Shown here: positions 49,415 to 61,600 of the stretch, piece after piece
Layout: every line of letters starts with the position of its first letter
Numbering within the stretch: position 1 is the stretch's first letter
Origin: Epiperipatus broadwayi
Lineage: Eukaryota > Onychophora > Udeonychophora > Euonychophora > Peripatidae
DNA: 64,000 nucleotides
Reading direction: 5' to 3'
Assembly (NCBI GenBank): GCA_028023455.1
Contig: JAQFVV010006427.1
Location: forward strand, 62,001-126,000
Made by a program: the position numbers and the translations under genes
Notes under the pieces: generated by a model
What the model saw: only the letters and a program-made list of their open reading frames with translations
Database searches by the model: none
What the model was told of the DNA's origin: nothing

Positions 49415-50316
49415 AAGTAATATTTACTAAGGCTGTAACCTTAGGAATAAGCGTCTGAAAAATTCGAGGTAGGGACCTCTATAGGTCTTAGCCACAAGCT
49501 TACACTAGAAAGAAAAGAGAGTAACCTTCTTTACTTCAACCTACCTTTATATATGAATAGGTGAAGCTGAAGTGGTTAGATCTAAGAGTGTGAAGCTATT
49601 CAATACTTCACTAATTAAGTCCACAATTCTTATTATACATCAATACTCACGAAATCTTACGATTTATAACGAGTCAATGGAAAGATCTTATAGTAAGAAA
49701 TCTATTATGATAATTTAAAGTTGTAATTATAAATTTTATTAAACACACATTATTATATTAAGTAATATTTACTAAGGCTGTAACCTTAGGAATAAGCGTC
49801 TGAAAAATTTGGAGGGGGGACCTCTACAGGTCTTAGCCACAAGCTTATGCTAGGAAGAAAAGTGGTCTCTACCTTTGAATTTTTCAGACGCTTATTCCTA
49901 AGGTTATAGCCTTAGTAAATATTACTTAATATAATAATGTGCGTTTAATAAAATTTATAATTACAACTTTAAATTATCATAATAGATTTCTTACTATAAG
50001 ATCTTTCCATTGACTCATTGTAAATCATAAGATTTCATGAGTATTAATGTATAATAAGAATTGTGGACTTAATTAGTGAAGTATTGAATAGCTTCACACT
50101 CTTAGATCTAACCACTTCAGCTTCACCTATTCATATATAAAAGTAGGTTGAAGTAAAGAAGGTTACCCTCTTTTCTTCATAGTGTAAGCTTGTGGCTAAG
50201 ACCTGTAGAGGTCCCTACCTTCAAATTTTTCAGACGCTTATTTCTAAGGTTACTAGTAAATATTACTTAATATAATAATGTGCATTTAATAAAATTTATA
50301 ATTTCAAAATATTATT
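49401..50316. mobile_element. foldback array of 345-nt units flanked by a 14-bp target duplication
   Basis: One full direct unit (49415-49757) and a partial second one (to about 49866) are followed by an inverted copy of 1.26 units (to 50302). TTCAAAATATTATT at 49401-49414 recurs at 50303-50316. The intact LTR copy of C has this sequence once (around 38446), which proves insertion. Units carry short dyads (GGGACCTCTATAGGTC region, CTAAGG.CTGTAACCTTAG) but no coding frame and no hammerhead core. Architecture matches the elements at 5987 and 19041. Confidence 0.87.
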
Positions 50317-50568
50317 CAAAAGTATTCTAGATTAAATATAGCTAACTGTTAATAGAATCCCTCCTTTTCATTCACAATCTTTTTATTCACAAAACATAAG
50401 TGGATGTCCTGTGGGATTTGAATAAAGTAGTATTCCAATCTGATCAAGAAAAAAAAAACTGATTTTTTATATATCAAAATGTTTTTTCTTTAATCTCATT
50501 TTAGTTCTTTTTTTTTTTAAAAAAAAAATCAAGTTTGCATTGAAATGAATAATAGATTGTTTACTTCA
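50303..50568 (-). repeat. 5' LTR of element C, segment 3
   Basis: Matches 38446-38726. The terminal 28 bases (50541-50568) are a decayed form of the hairpin at 38699-38726. Without its two insertions the LTR is about 1.42 kb, in line with the other copy. Confidence 0.78.
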
Positions 50569-53230
50569 ATATGCAACCAAAAATAAAACAATGTCATGTA
50601 TATATGATGATGTGATCACTTGATCAGTTTAAAAATCTATTGCTGATGGTATTGACTTCACAATAGTAATATTTCTTGTTCATCATATGAATATAGCTTA
50701 TGATATCTGAGATGATTAGAATATTAGTTTGGGCTAATAACTGATACTCTAATGGCACCATTTACAACAGAGATTACAATTTATATCCATTTAATGGATA
50801 TTTCATTGGTGCCACATCATAGTTTGGGGTTCATAAAAATTATTTACAATATTGCACTATTTAATTTAACTTAATGAAGTACATAAATGAAAGTAAACAA
50901 AAGGAAAAATTCATAACATTTAACAATAGCTTTAATCCACATAACAGCAACCATGTAATGTGCCTTTCACATCCTCTTAAACAATGTACATTACTTCCAA
51001 CATGGATAGTATAACTGTTGATAAAGCATAGGCATTGTCTTTCTAGTATTGATAAATTACATAACCATATAACTTCTACTTGTCTGTAATGTGAATAAAT
51101 CTGTCCATTGTTTTTTGTTGTGTAATTGGTAGGCATCAGTAGATTTTCTCTTTTTTCTTGCATAATTGGTAGTTAAATAGGGTGGAATAACAGTGATTTG
51201 TTATTTATGCTAGGGCATCCTTTCAATAACAAACTGGATTAGATTAATTCATTCTGTATGGTGAAGTTATGCTAGGTGAGAGATGGACTATATACATACA
51301 TGGCTATTGCATATTCAAATAACAATACAAATAGTATACCTGCATTTTCATATATATATATTTATAAGATGCATTTTATAAGGCAGGCTTGAGTGAATGC
51401 TATGCTATCTAATTATGGATTTTATTGGTAAAAGTTTCTTCAGTCTATTCTCTTTGCTTGCCAAATGTATTTTGATTACTAAAGCTATCATGGCCTTTTT
51501 ATGGGTTATTATGTATGTTTTTTGAAAATAAATTAGTCACACCCAAACTTTATCTTAATCTATTTCAATATCATATTGATTGAAAAACAGATTAGCCATG
51601 CATCCAAATGTTATCACTGGCATGTTTTTCAAAAACACGGGAAAGAAAACAGATGATAGTGATTCATAAAATAAGAAAGGAAAAGAGATAAAAATAACCA
51701 AAATATTATCTTTTTAGGTAATCTGAGTTTATTTCTAAACAAACTGCATTTATATATGTGTAAAATTTAAATTACTGGATAATTTTCTCTCTTAAAAATA
51801 TAATTTTAATTTTTTTTTGAAGCTGTTTTACTTTTTTTACAATTATAATTAATTAAGAAAATCTTTTTTATACGTATATAAAATATTTGCTTGAGAGTTT
51901 ATTAGTACTTGCCACCAATGAAATAAAATGTAACCCTTTTTCTACTGTGCCTTTAAAATAAATAAAAACATGCTGTTATTTTTTGATTATTATATCTAAT
52001 GCTTTTAATTGTTTACACACTGCTACAATATGGATGTATTATAAATGTCTCCTCCACCATATATTCTTGAAACATATGGATATTGACATCTGAAAAAGAT
52101 GTGATCCACAAAATGCATTTTATGCTGAACTAGTCATTTGGTCCAAATCACAGTCTCTAACATGCATTCATCATGCATCTACCAAAATCAAATAATTACA
52201 ATTAGATGTACATGTACATATGATAGAAAAGTCTCAGTGCAAAGATATCATATTTGCTGGCATGTTTACAATCTTAGGTTTGAAGCCAGATTCAGTTTTA
52301 AGAGGATTAGAATTTTTTTTCCAGGTATCTGATTCTTAGCCAATCTAGTTAACCATTCAATACTAATGAATAAATGGTTGTTATATTACTTAAATTATTA
52401 GTTAACTGATATTCATTGCTACCTAATTAATATTCAATTTAAAAAAATATATGATTAATGATTTTCTGTTTTACTCTTTCCTCTTACTATTATTTAATTA
52501 AAAAAAGATTACATACAAGGAGAGAAATCTGCAGTAGATGGAATTTAAACCATATTTTTGTAATACAACTGCTTTATGTATTCGTAAATAACTTAGATAT
52601 TAAATTATTTACTGTGTGGAACTAATAGTGGTTGCCTGATGTGCTTTAATAATTCGATCCAAATCAGATAAATCAATATTTAACTATACTTAGCTAGAGT
52701 TAAAAATAAAAAGAAAATTTGTTCAAATCCTGGTCATTAGTTTAATGACAAACCTAGTGTAAATTATCTTCTTTAAAGCCTCTTGGAGAGGTTTTTGCTT
52801 TATAGTGGGCTATTTATTATTTAAAAAAAAAACAACTATTTAATCTTATCTGTATGATAGCATTATACTATATATATATATGTAAGGTATCGCAAAAAAT
52901 ATTTTAAAAAAGAGAAAGAATGAAAAAATAAAATTATGTACATTTACAAAATAATTGTGTGAGTGGATCTTTCTGTATATATATTTGACAGAAAATCAAT
53001 TCATCATGTGTAGCAAATGGTATTTGGCAAGCTAAAATCTGTCTTGCTTTTCTAAAGAAATAATATTTAGTATTTATTCAAAAAAAGAATTAACTGCAAT
53101 AAGCTATTAGTTTGAATTTTAATTGAATAATAAATGATACATTCTTTCTAGCAATTTTTAATTCAAAAACATTCTTTTAGCTACTCCTTTCAAGTTTTCT
53201 TTTATTAACGAAACACTTGATTAAGATAAA
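50569..53230. other. AT-rich sequence, no gene seen
   Basis: Slightly less AT-rich than average near 50900-51300 and 52050-52300. The 100-codon minus frame at 50861-51163 and the 64-codon plus frame at 52138-52332 show no recognisable motif and no convincing splice bounds. (AT)n at 52867-52881. Confidence 0.4.
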
Positions 53231-53310
53231 TCAGACAAAAAAAATGCAGCCAATAACTACAGCTGTTGCAGAAGAATAGCATCTAATCTGATTGTCTCCA
53301 GACAAAAAAC
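53231..53310 (-). CDS. candidate last coding exon of a host gene
   Basis: On the minus strand a classical acceptor (pyrimidine tract TTTTTTTTCTTTGTAACAG, AG at 53312-53311) precedes 80 bases. They read two codon-completing bases, then FLSGDNQIRCYSSATAV and a hydrophobic tail VIGCIFFV, then a TGA (53233-53231). AATAAA follows 25 bases later (53206-53201). The local GC content is well above background. A hydrophobic C-terminus after small residues would suit a GPI-anchored or secreted surface protein, but that is inference from 25 residues. Upstream exons were not identified. Confidence 0.5.
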
Positions 53311-55666
53311 CTGTTACAAAGAAAAAAAAATCCACAGTAATTAAATAGATCGTTAATTTAAAGAGTTTGACATTAAAGAAACAAACTGTTAAGAGCGTTA
53401 TAAATATAAAATAGCTATCTATGAAGCTTTTAAATATCCAGTTCACTATATATTAATATAACAAATTATTAACAGCATATTTAACATAATAACATTTTGA
53501 TGTAAATTTTGAAATAAAAACAATACTCTGTTTTTGAAATAAAAAATATTACAATATGAATAAATAAAAATATATTTAAATTATTGTATATTTAGTTATT
53601 TTCCGAAAAGTATGATTAGTATTCACAGATAACAGATTAGTATCAGTTTTATCAGAGCGATGGTTAATTAATTTGCAGTCTTCAGATATTGTGTTCCTTG
53701 ATGTTGGAAATATTGGCATCCTGAGAGCTTGTGTATCATATAATAAATGTTTTCGCTAATATGAACATTGGCAGATCTAAGGTAATCTTATTTATTGGTT
53801 AGATCTTCTTTACTGGAGTCGACATCTACACTAAGTACATTATGGCATTCATTAAAATATGGAAGCAGTATAATACACTAGTTTATTGTACAATTAAAAC
53901 AAAGTTACATCATACTCACATTAAGTGATAATAATAATAATTGCTTGCCAACTTTTTATTTTTTATATTTTTAATATTTCATTTTTGAAGTTGTGTTAGA
54001 AATTTTAATACAGTCTCATATTTAGAATTACCTTAGAAAGCAATGATTGCATGTAACTTTTATTCAGTACTGTTAAAAAAGTTTCTTGATAGTGAAGTCA
54101 AACTTTAATTTTTATAATTTTTTATATTTCTAAATAATATTATTTCTTTAAGTCATTATTTTGTAAATTTATAAAAAAAAAAATGATAGAAACTGCATTA
54201 TTTATATATATATAAAAAACTTTACAATACATGGATTATGAGAAACAAGCCATAAAATTATATGAAATATCTATTAATTGCAGAGCTTGTTTATTTTTGT
54301 CTCATTATGATTAACAATAACTCTGTACAGAGTGTTTGATGTAACAAGTGGATTTTTTTTTTAAATAAAATTTTTATTGTGAAAGAAAAACTAGTAATAC
54401 AATAGGATTGTGTTAATCAACATCGAAAAAAAAAACAAGCATGAAAAAAGAGAAATTTACAGACATTTATAATGAGTTATAAACATTTGAGCTGTGATAT
54501 TGCTTGATTAGTCTATTCTATGAATCAAATTTCCTATAATCATACATACATCATTCTAAAATTCTATATATATTTTGATTATATTCCAATATTAAATTTT
54601 ATATATATATTGATTATATTCTAATCTTATTTTCAAAAGCTTTTTTAAATTATTCATTTATACAATAATTTTCACTGTACACAGTAACTATATATAAAAA
54701 AATATTTTTAAGTTGATCTTGGAAAATGAACGCTGAATATGATCAAAATGTAAATGAAATTGTAGGATAATATATATAAATTTAACCATAAAATAAACAA
54801 GATTTGCATAGTAAGTGAATATATGGATAATATTTTTATATAAAGTTAACAGATTAAAATAAAAGTGGGAGTTATTTATTTATTTATTTAATATATTTCA
54901 TGTTTTTATAATAACTGTTATTATATATACGTCATATTACATAAATAATTTGTTTTCAAAATCTGTTTTATAGATAATTAAAGCGATTGATAGGAACAAA
55001 ATTTGTTTATAATCATTTTTCACAATAAATCTTTAATAAGTAAATCTGCAAAAATAATGTAAATTTATTTTTAAAAAATCGTAAAATTATATCAATATAT
55101 TATTTTCAAAAATATGATGCAGGACAAATTTTAAGTTTTCACATAAACAAGTCTATTTAGTTGAATCGAATTAATTTCTTCTCTTTTTATTATATCATCA
55201 GAAATCATCCATTAATACGTCATTGATATATGATGTTTTATCCATCTCTCGTCATTTTTGTCTAACTCCTGTAAAAAGACTATAAATGCAAATTAGACCT
55301 ACTCCATTTTTAAATACCAGCTGACCGTAATGTAAAAAATCTTCTTTTACTCATTTTTCATTTATTATCAAAAATTAAACTTTCTATTCCTCAATATTAT
55401 TTGATATATTTACTCTGCATAACTTTTAGTATTTCTCAAGAATTCTTATTTTTTTCGTTAAAATGTTTCTTTACCTCATTAGAAAGTTTTTTTATACAGA
55501 TTTTTTTAAAAACATCTTTCTAAGCATGTCTTTCATTTACTAATAATCTTCTTACATTTTAGTTTATCATCACCTTGATTTGTATCTTAATGTAACTATT
55601 TTTCCAAATCCTGATAATAGTTTTTAAACTATGGAATTTTTTAATTTAAATTGATTAAAAGCAAAA
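53311..55666. other. AT-rich sequence, possible intron; no further exon assigned
   Basis: A GC-richer island at about 53655-53870 is open for long stretches on both strands: minus-strand pieces such as YFNECHNVLSVDVDSSKEDL, and on plus an acceptor-like TTTGCAG followed by SSDIVFLDVGNIGILRACV. The strand cannot be decided. Microsatellites occur around 54199-54212 and 54555-54610. Confidence 0.35.
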
Positions 55667-55845
55667 ATTAAAACAGGCAAAACTCTCTATAGGTATTGGC
55701 ACTTAATGTAAGCCAGAGTAATCAATGGATGTCAGAAGGCTTGTGCACAAAATCCCCATCTAGGTCCTACTCAACCAATATCTCCAGACTAGTTTTTGGC
55801 TTGCATTGAGTGGCAATATGTATATAAAGTTTTGCCTGTTTTAAT
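55667..55845. mobile_element. MITE, family 1 copy 2
   Basis: Inverted ends (ACAGGCAAAACTCTCTATA at the left, complementary GTTTTGCCTGT at the right) belong to the same family as 20184-20386. Both also share GTAAGCCA/TGGCTTGCA-type subterminal blocks. Inverted symmetry extends to ATTAAAACAGG/CCTGTTTTAAT. No clear target duplication. Confidence 0.65.
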
Positions 55846-58598
55846 AACAGTTATAAGCAAGCATAAGAAATGGTGATCATGTGATGTTTAAAAGCAAAAA
55901 TGTGAATTTCATTTTCCTGGATTCTAAATTTACATTATGTTGATGAATATACTATTTTTACCAATGTAAAAGATAATCTGTAAAAGGTACTTAATTTTTC
56001 AATTCATCATATAAGGAATTTAGTTTGGTGTTTAGCCAGTCAGGAAAGAAAAATCTTCAACAATTATTAGATTTTGATGGTTAACAACTTGACAATATAA
56101 ACCAATTAACAATCTTGATAACATTTAAAGTATACAAAGTGATAAAGATGATTAGATATAAAGCACTTTCCAGTGTGTTATTGCTGCTTTTAGCAAGTTT
56201 AAAAATAAAATACTTTATCACACTGCCATAACTAAGCAATTAAATTAATTGCTTATAAAGTGAGATTTGGATATTTTATCAAAGTAATACAGAAATATTA
56301 GAAAAGTTTTATTTACATGTGATTTGTAAAATTTTAAAAATATAGCAATAATAAGATCAATTACTATGTTATTCAGTTTGCTAAATGTATTTTGTTTTTG
56401 TTTTAGATATGTGAACAAAATGGACAATGCAATGTTTTCTAAAATAATGTTTATGCTCAATATAAGCATGTTCCTGTTTACACTAAAAAGATTATTTCAA
56501 AGTTATTATTTTTATTGAAAAGAAATGGCAAAAGACAACATACACTGAGACATAGTGTTAAAATATTTCAAAAAGAAAATAGCTGCAGAGGAAGTTAAAA
56601 GACATCACAATAAAATAGAAAATTAACAGAATAAGGGCTAATACATTTTATATGTACATGTATTTGTTATTTACAGATTGGTTTTTATAGTCATTGCAAA
56701 GCTCATTCCTAGTATAGTATTTTCAAAAAGTTCGAATAAAAACTGTTGTACACATTACATTCAATAAGTTTTAAAGTTTATACAGCTTCTTATGGACACA
56801 TGCACACAACAAATAAGAATTAAAACAAAACAACTAATAAACAGACATTCAATCAAAAATTGACATGCAAACAAATGAAGGCAAAAGACTAGTGATTTCT
56901 TTAGGTTATGTGTTTATTTAAAATCAATAATAAATAAATAAAAAAAAACCAAATTCAAGTTAAACTATCGAAGATCTTGGAATGGCCATCTCGGCAAGTA
57001 TGGCTCTGAACAAGTCCTCCTCTTTGGGGAGGCTTTTATTATAGGTTTTTTTTCATTTATTTCATAGGATTTTGAAAATAGCATTCATAATTTGCACTTT
57101 ACTTATTTTTCATTGAAATGTTCATATGCGGGGGGAGGAGGGTTCTAACCATTTCTCGCCTCAGATGTTCTAACCAATTTTTGTTATAAATTTAAATTTC
57201 AGCGATTTTGAGCCGTTTTTGTGGGGGGGGGGACTTCTTTAATAAAAATATTGATAATATTTGTAAATTAAGAGTGCATTTAAACCATCACATGACTCCA
57301 GCTTACAGGATGTCTTTTAGGAGAAAACTCTGTATATTCTGCTTCAATGTGGCTATCTATTGCAAGATTGATTAATTAATAAATTCTAGATTGCATTTCT
57401 AATTATATACATATCCAGTGCTATTCTATCCACATTCTAGGAGTAAATGCAAATCCGTGACTGTCACTGATGATATAAGTTAAAAACTAATCTGGAGATA
57501 TGAATAGGACATATGGGTTTAAGAAGCATTACCATCTAGTATTTATTGATTACTCAAGCTTACAATTGATAGTAGCACTAATGGTGCAGCTTCTAGATTT
57601 CTTTGTAATAATTTTATAACCATAGTTATTTATTTTTTAAAAAGTGTATAGAGAACTCATAATTATAGAAATAGGTAATAACTTTTTAAATATGATTATT
57701 TTGGAATTGTTTCTGAATGATAAGGTTGTCAAATAATTTAATTAATTTATCTATAGTCACATACAAAAATATAGATATTATAGTGCACTGTAATTGCAAT
57801 AAATAATTTACTATGGTTATTATAAATATGGAAGTTGTTTTGATTTCTCTTGCCATAAACTTATATTTTTACGTACTTTACACATTTGTAATTTAACATA
57901 TGACATTTTGTATTTTAATCCTACCTATTGTTCATAGATAGTATTTACAATCAGAAAAACAAAAGAATTCTACAACGCTAATGCTTAAAGCAAATTTTGG
58001 CAGTATTTTTATATCACTTCAAAAATGGGGGGAAAGGTGTTTATAATTTAAATTTGTTTTTTACTTTAATTTAACAACTATTATATTTTTTTATTTTGTT
58101 GATGTTTATATATAGTCTTTTTTAAGTATATTTCATTTTTATAAATAATACTTTTTTAAATGTTATAACCTTATGTGGTAGTGTAGCAAGAATTATTTCA
58201 TAACAGTAATATTAAAACTTTTATTTATGTCTTTTATTTATAAAGATATTTTGAATTAAAATGTACTTTTTAGATAGTCTATTGAACTATAACTACATAT
58301 ACAACAACAACAACAATAAATCAATGTAGTACAAATTTCCATCATTAGAAAAGCTACTGAAGCTTTGGATTTGGATTTCTATAAATTTTATTAAAGTTTT
58401 TCAATATCTACTGGTTATTTTGTATAAAAAAAATCTGCAGTTCTCCCTTTATGATGCTGTTTCTATTTCTGATATTGAAGTTAAAAATCTAATTTATAAT
58501 ATAAAACAATTTTAGTGGCTGAAACTGCGATGATTCTTTCATAGTTGTTCTCCCAAGTCTTGATAGAAATGTGATTTTATTGTATTTCATCAATTTTG
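55846..58598. other. AT-rich sequence, no gene seen
   Basis: Purine/G runs stand out: 57128-57141 (CGGGGGGAGGAGGG), a run of nine or ten G at about 57222-57231, and 58025-58038 (AATGGGGGGAAAGG). The last resembles the polypurine tract of element B but no LTR follows that I can recognise. Confidence 0.4.
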
Positions 58599-58620
58599 CT
58601 TCTCTCTCTCTCTCTCTCTC
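58599..58620. repeat. (TC)n microsatellite
   Basis: About ten uninterrupted TC dinucleotides. Confidence 0.9.
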
Positions 58621-61600
58621 ACCATCTTTTTCTTCTATTATCATTTACAATTTATAAATTTGTTAGCAATTTTTGTCCCTTTGGCAAAGAGTCCCACTAG
58701 AATGATTCAAAATTGAGATAAATTATTTTTGATATCCATAAAGAAATTGACTTTTTAACAACTGTTTCTAGTTAAATCTACCATAACAATAGTAGAGTTA
58801 AAATTTGGAAATGTGGCAATCAAAACATCAATAATGGGTTATAAAAATGCATTATAAAAAGCAATAAAGAGTATAAATGACATTAATATTATATTAACAG
58901 GAGAAGTAGTGAGTAATGACATTAATATACTTTTCAAAATATCTAACACATTGTTTCCAGTTACTTTTTCTTAAATATCAACTTAAAACTTCGTAGGAAA
59001 ATGTAAATTTCAAGGATAATAATATTTGTTTTATAACAGCTATTATGGCAATGAATCAAATATTAATAAATTATCAGGCAATAGTTGACAATTTTATTAA
59101 AACAAATTCTAATAAAGATATATGTCTTTATCTGTCTGAATGAAAATCCTTCTTGCTTAATGATATAAAGCATTTGTATATTATTAAATTTATTGTAAAT
59201 CTTGATTATCTATTTTATTATCAGTGTGTATCAAAGGGTTTAAAGCAATGTAATAACCTTATGATTAGTAAGCATTTATTCCAAAACTAACATGAAGCCA
59301 TAAGTGTTTAAAAGTAGTCTTTATTAAGATGAATTTTTGTAGTTGGAATTAATCAACTTTGTGTTGTGCTATTATCTAATAAAGTATCTTCATTTTTGAT
59401 TATATAGTCTTTTAATAATTAGATGAAATAATTATATTGTATTTTCTAATTAAATAGAACACTTTATACAAAGTATTATGACACTTGAAATTTATCATCA
59501 TTTGTACTTTGGTTTTGATAACCTAATATCCTTATCATTGTTGTCCTCAAACTGTAATACCACTAGATTTAATAGTTATTTAAAAAAATTTGTTATTTAT
59601 CCAGAAAGAGTTATAAAATATAGTCTTGTTTTCAATGAATATATTGGATGTTATGTTCAAGAATAACTTACTTGCCAGTGGAATCATGGGAATGCTGCCA
59701 TTCATATATCCTGTTCAAATTTTCTTATGTAAAAACAAATTTCTAAATCTTATCCTAAAACATTTTGTTATTATAAACTCCTTTCTTTATTATTATGGTA
59801 TAAAATAAATAATTATGCACAGATAGTAATTTTAATAGAAAGAAATAGAAATTGAATTGCTGTAATCATAATTACAATTAATCATTATTATTTTTATTTC
59901 ATATGTATATATTTTACATTTTACGTTTTTAAAAATTTTTTTTTTTCCTTTAGTTTAACTGCAACATTTCAGCATATCAAATATTCATCAAAATATTTTT
60001 ATAACATATTAAACTCTCAATCTGAGGTCTTAAAAAAGCTTTTATCACTCATTTTTTAAACAGAGCTTGATTTCCTTTGTTAAAAGCATATTTCAAAGAG
60101 GAAAAAAAAATTAAAAAATAATAAGAAAAACGATATCATAAAAAAAAAAGATAGAAATTGTTTTTCTATGCTAATATTTTGTGTTAAAAATATTTTTATT
60201 TATATACATTAAAACAAGTAAAGAACTCTGCTTTTGATAATGATTGGCTGAATAAATACAAAATGATATTGTTTCAGTGATATATGATATATGACTATAA
60301 AAATTATACCTCCACTTCAGAGTGAATCAACAACATTTTAATCAAGTAATAGACTGAACAATTTGTTTGTTGTGGAAATAATGGAAAGCGATGTAATTAG
60401 TGTTTAGTTTAATCAACTGAAATCTTTGAGCATTGCATAATAAAATATTATTCAGACTTAAAAAAATTTCATATATAAGTGTAATCCTTAGTACAAGGAG
60501 TTAATCCCCTAAACAAAGTATATATATATATATTTGTAGTACAAAACTGCATTGATATATATAAGCCGAACGGGTTTATTCCTGCGCCAACTAAATCGAA
60601 GTTTTTAAATAGATCTTTTTTAAAATAAATAACAAGAAACGGAATAATTTTTTTTCATGGATATCTTTTATAAAATTATAGTTCTTTCTTAAAGGAATTA
60701 AATATTCTCTACTCCTTCCCTTCTTAGGATATCTGCTCTTTCTTTCAATAATCATAATCTATTCTTCATTAATACTTAACTATTCTTATTCCAAATAATA
60801 GCATGACTCTTCTAAAATATCTATTGTTTCCCTTTTAATAGACTTATCACATAACGAGAGTGCAAGAAATACAGAAAAGGGAAGTGAAGGATATCGGGAA
60901 GATAGATAGATACTTATCCGAATATACTTCAAAAAGAGGAACGGGAAAGGTCTGACTTCTTGTCTAATAACCTTGGGATAAGCTGTGTGGCCTATTTACT
61001 CAGCTTTACCAAATATCTAGTGCGACCACAAGAAATATATAAAATACCACTGTCCAGCAACTGTGTCCAGTCTAGGGCTTTGTTACTCGCTGATTAACAT
61101 CTAAAACTCTTTTATTTCCTCCCTGTAGCTCCTAGTTTTTAATACTCCTCTTGGTTTCCAATCCCTGTCTACCAAGTCCTCCCAAACTATCTCTTGAGTT
61201 TTTACTGTATCCAACATCGATAAAATACTACTATTTTTAAAAAAATAAAAAAATTTGCAATATAAAAAATTTCCCTATTCCATAAGAACAATTGGTCTGC
61301 TTTATTCACTGTAGGTTCAACATCTACGTTTTGTTAAAATAACATTTAAATATCCCAATCGGAAAATTAACAGAAAATATCACATACCATCGGTTATATT
61401 GAACTATATTAATACCTAAATGTTTCGTATCTTTTTTAAAATCTATCCTCTCAAAGTGTTTTAGGTGTTGTTTTCAAAAATCGTTTACAACAATAATAAC
61501 AATAAAACTTTTGCCTACATTCATTAGATTTTCAGCTGATCTAAATAAATAAAACATACATTATATATCATTAATAATTATAAATGTTCCAAAAACAATC

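Noticed and set aside
37244-50572. Target duplication of element C
   Set aside because: The four bases outside the two outer LTR edges (CCAA and ATAT) do not match, so I do not claim one; the edges are also decayed.
57467-57473. CTGATGA after a GTCA, possible hammerhead core
   Set aside because: No GAAA after a hairpin in the required position; stems I and III cannot be formed.
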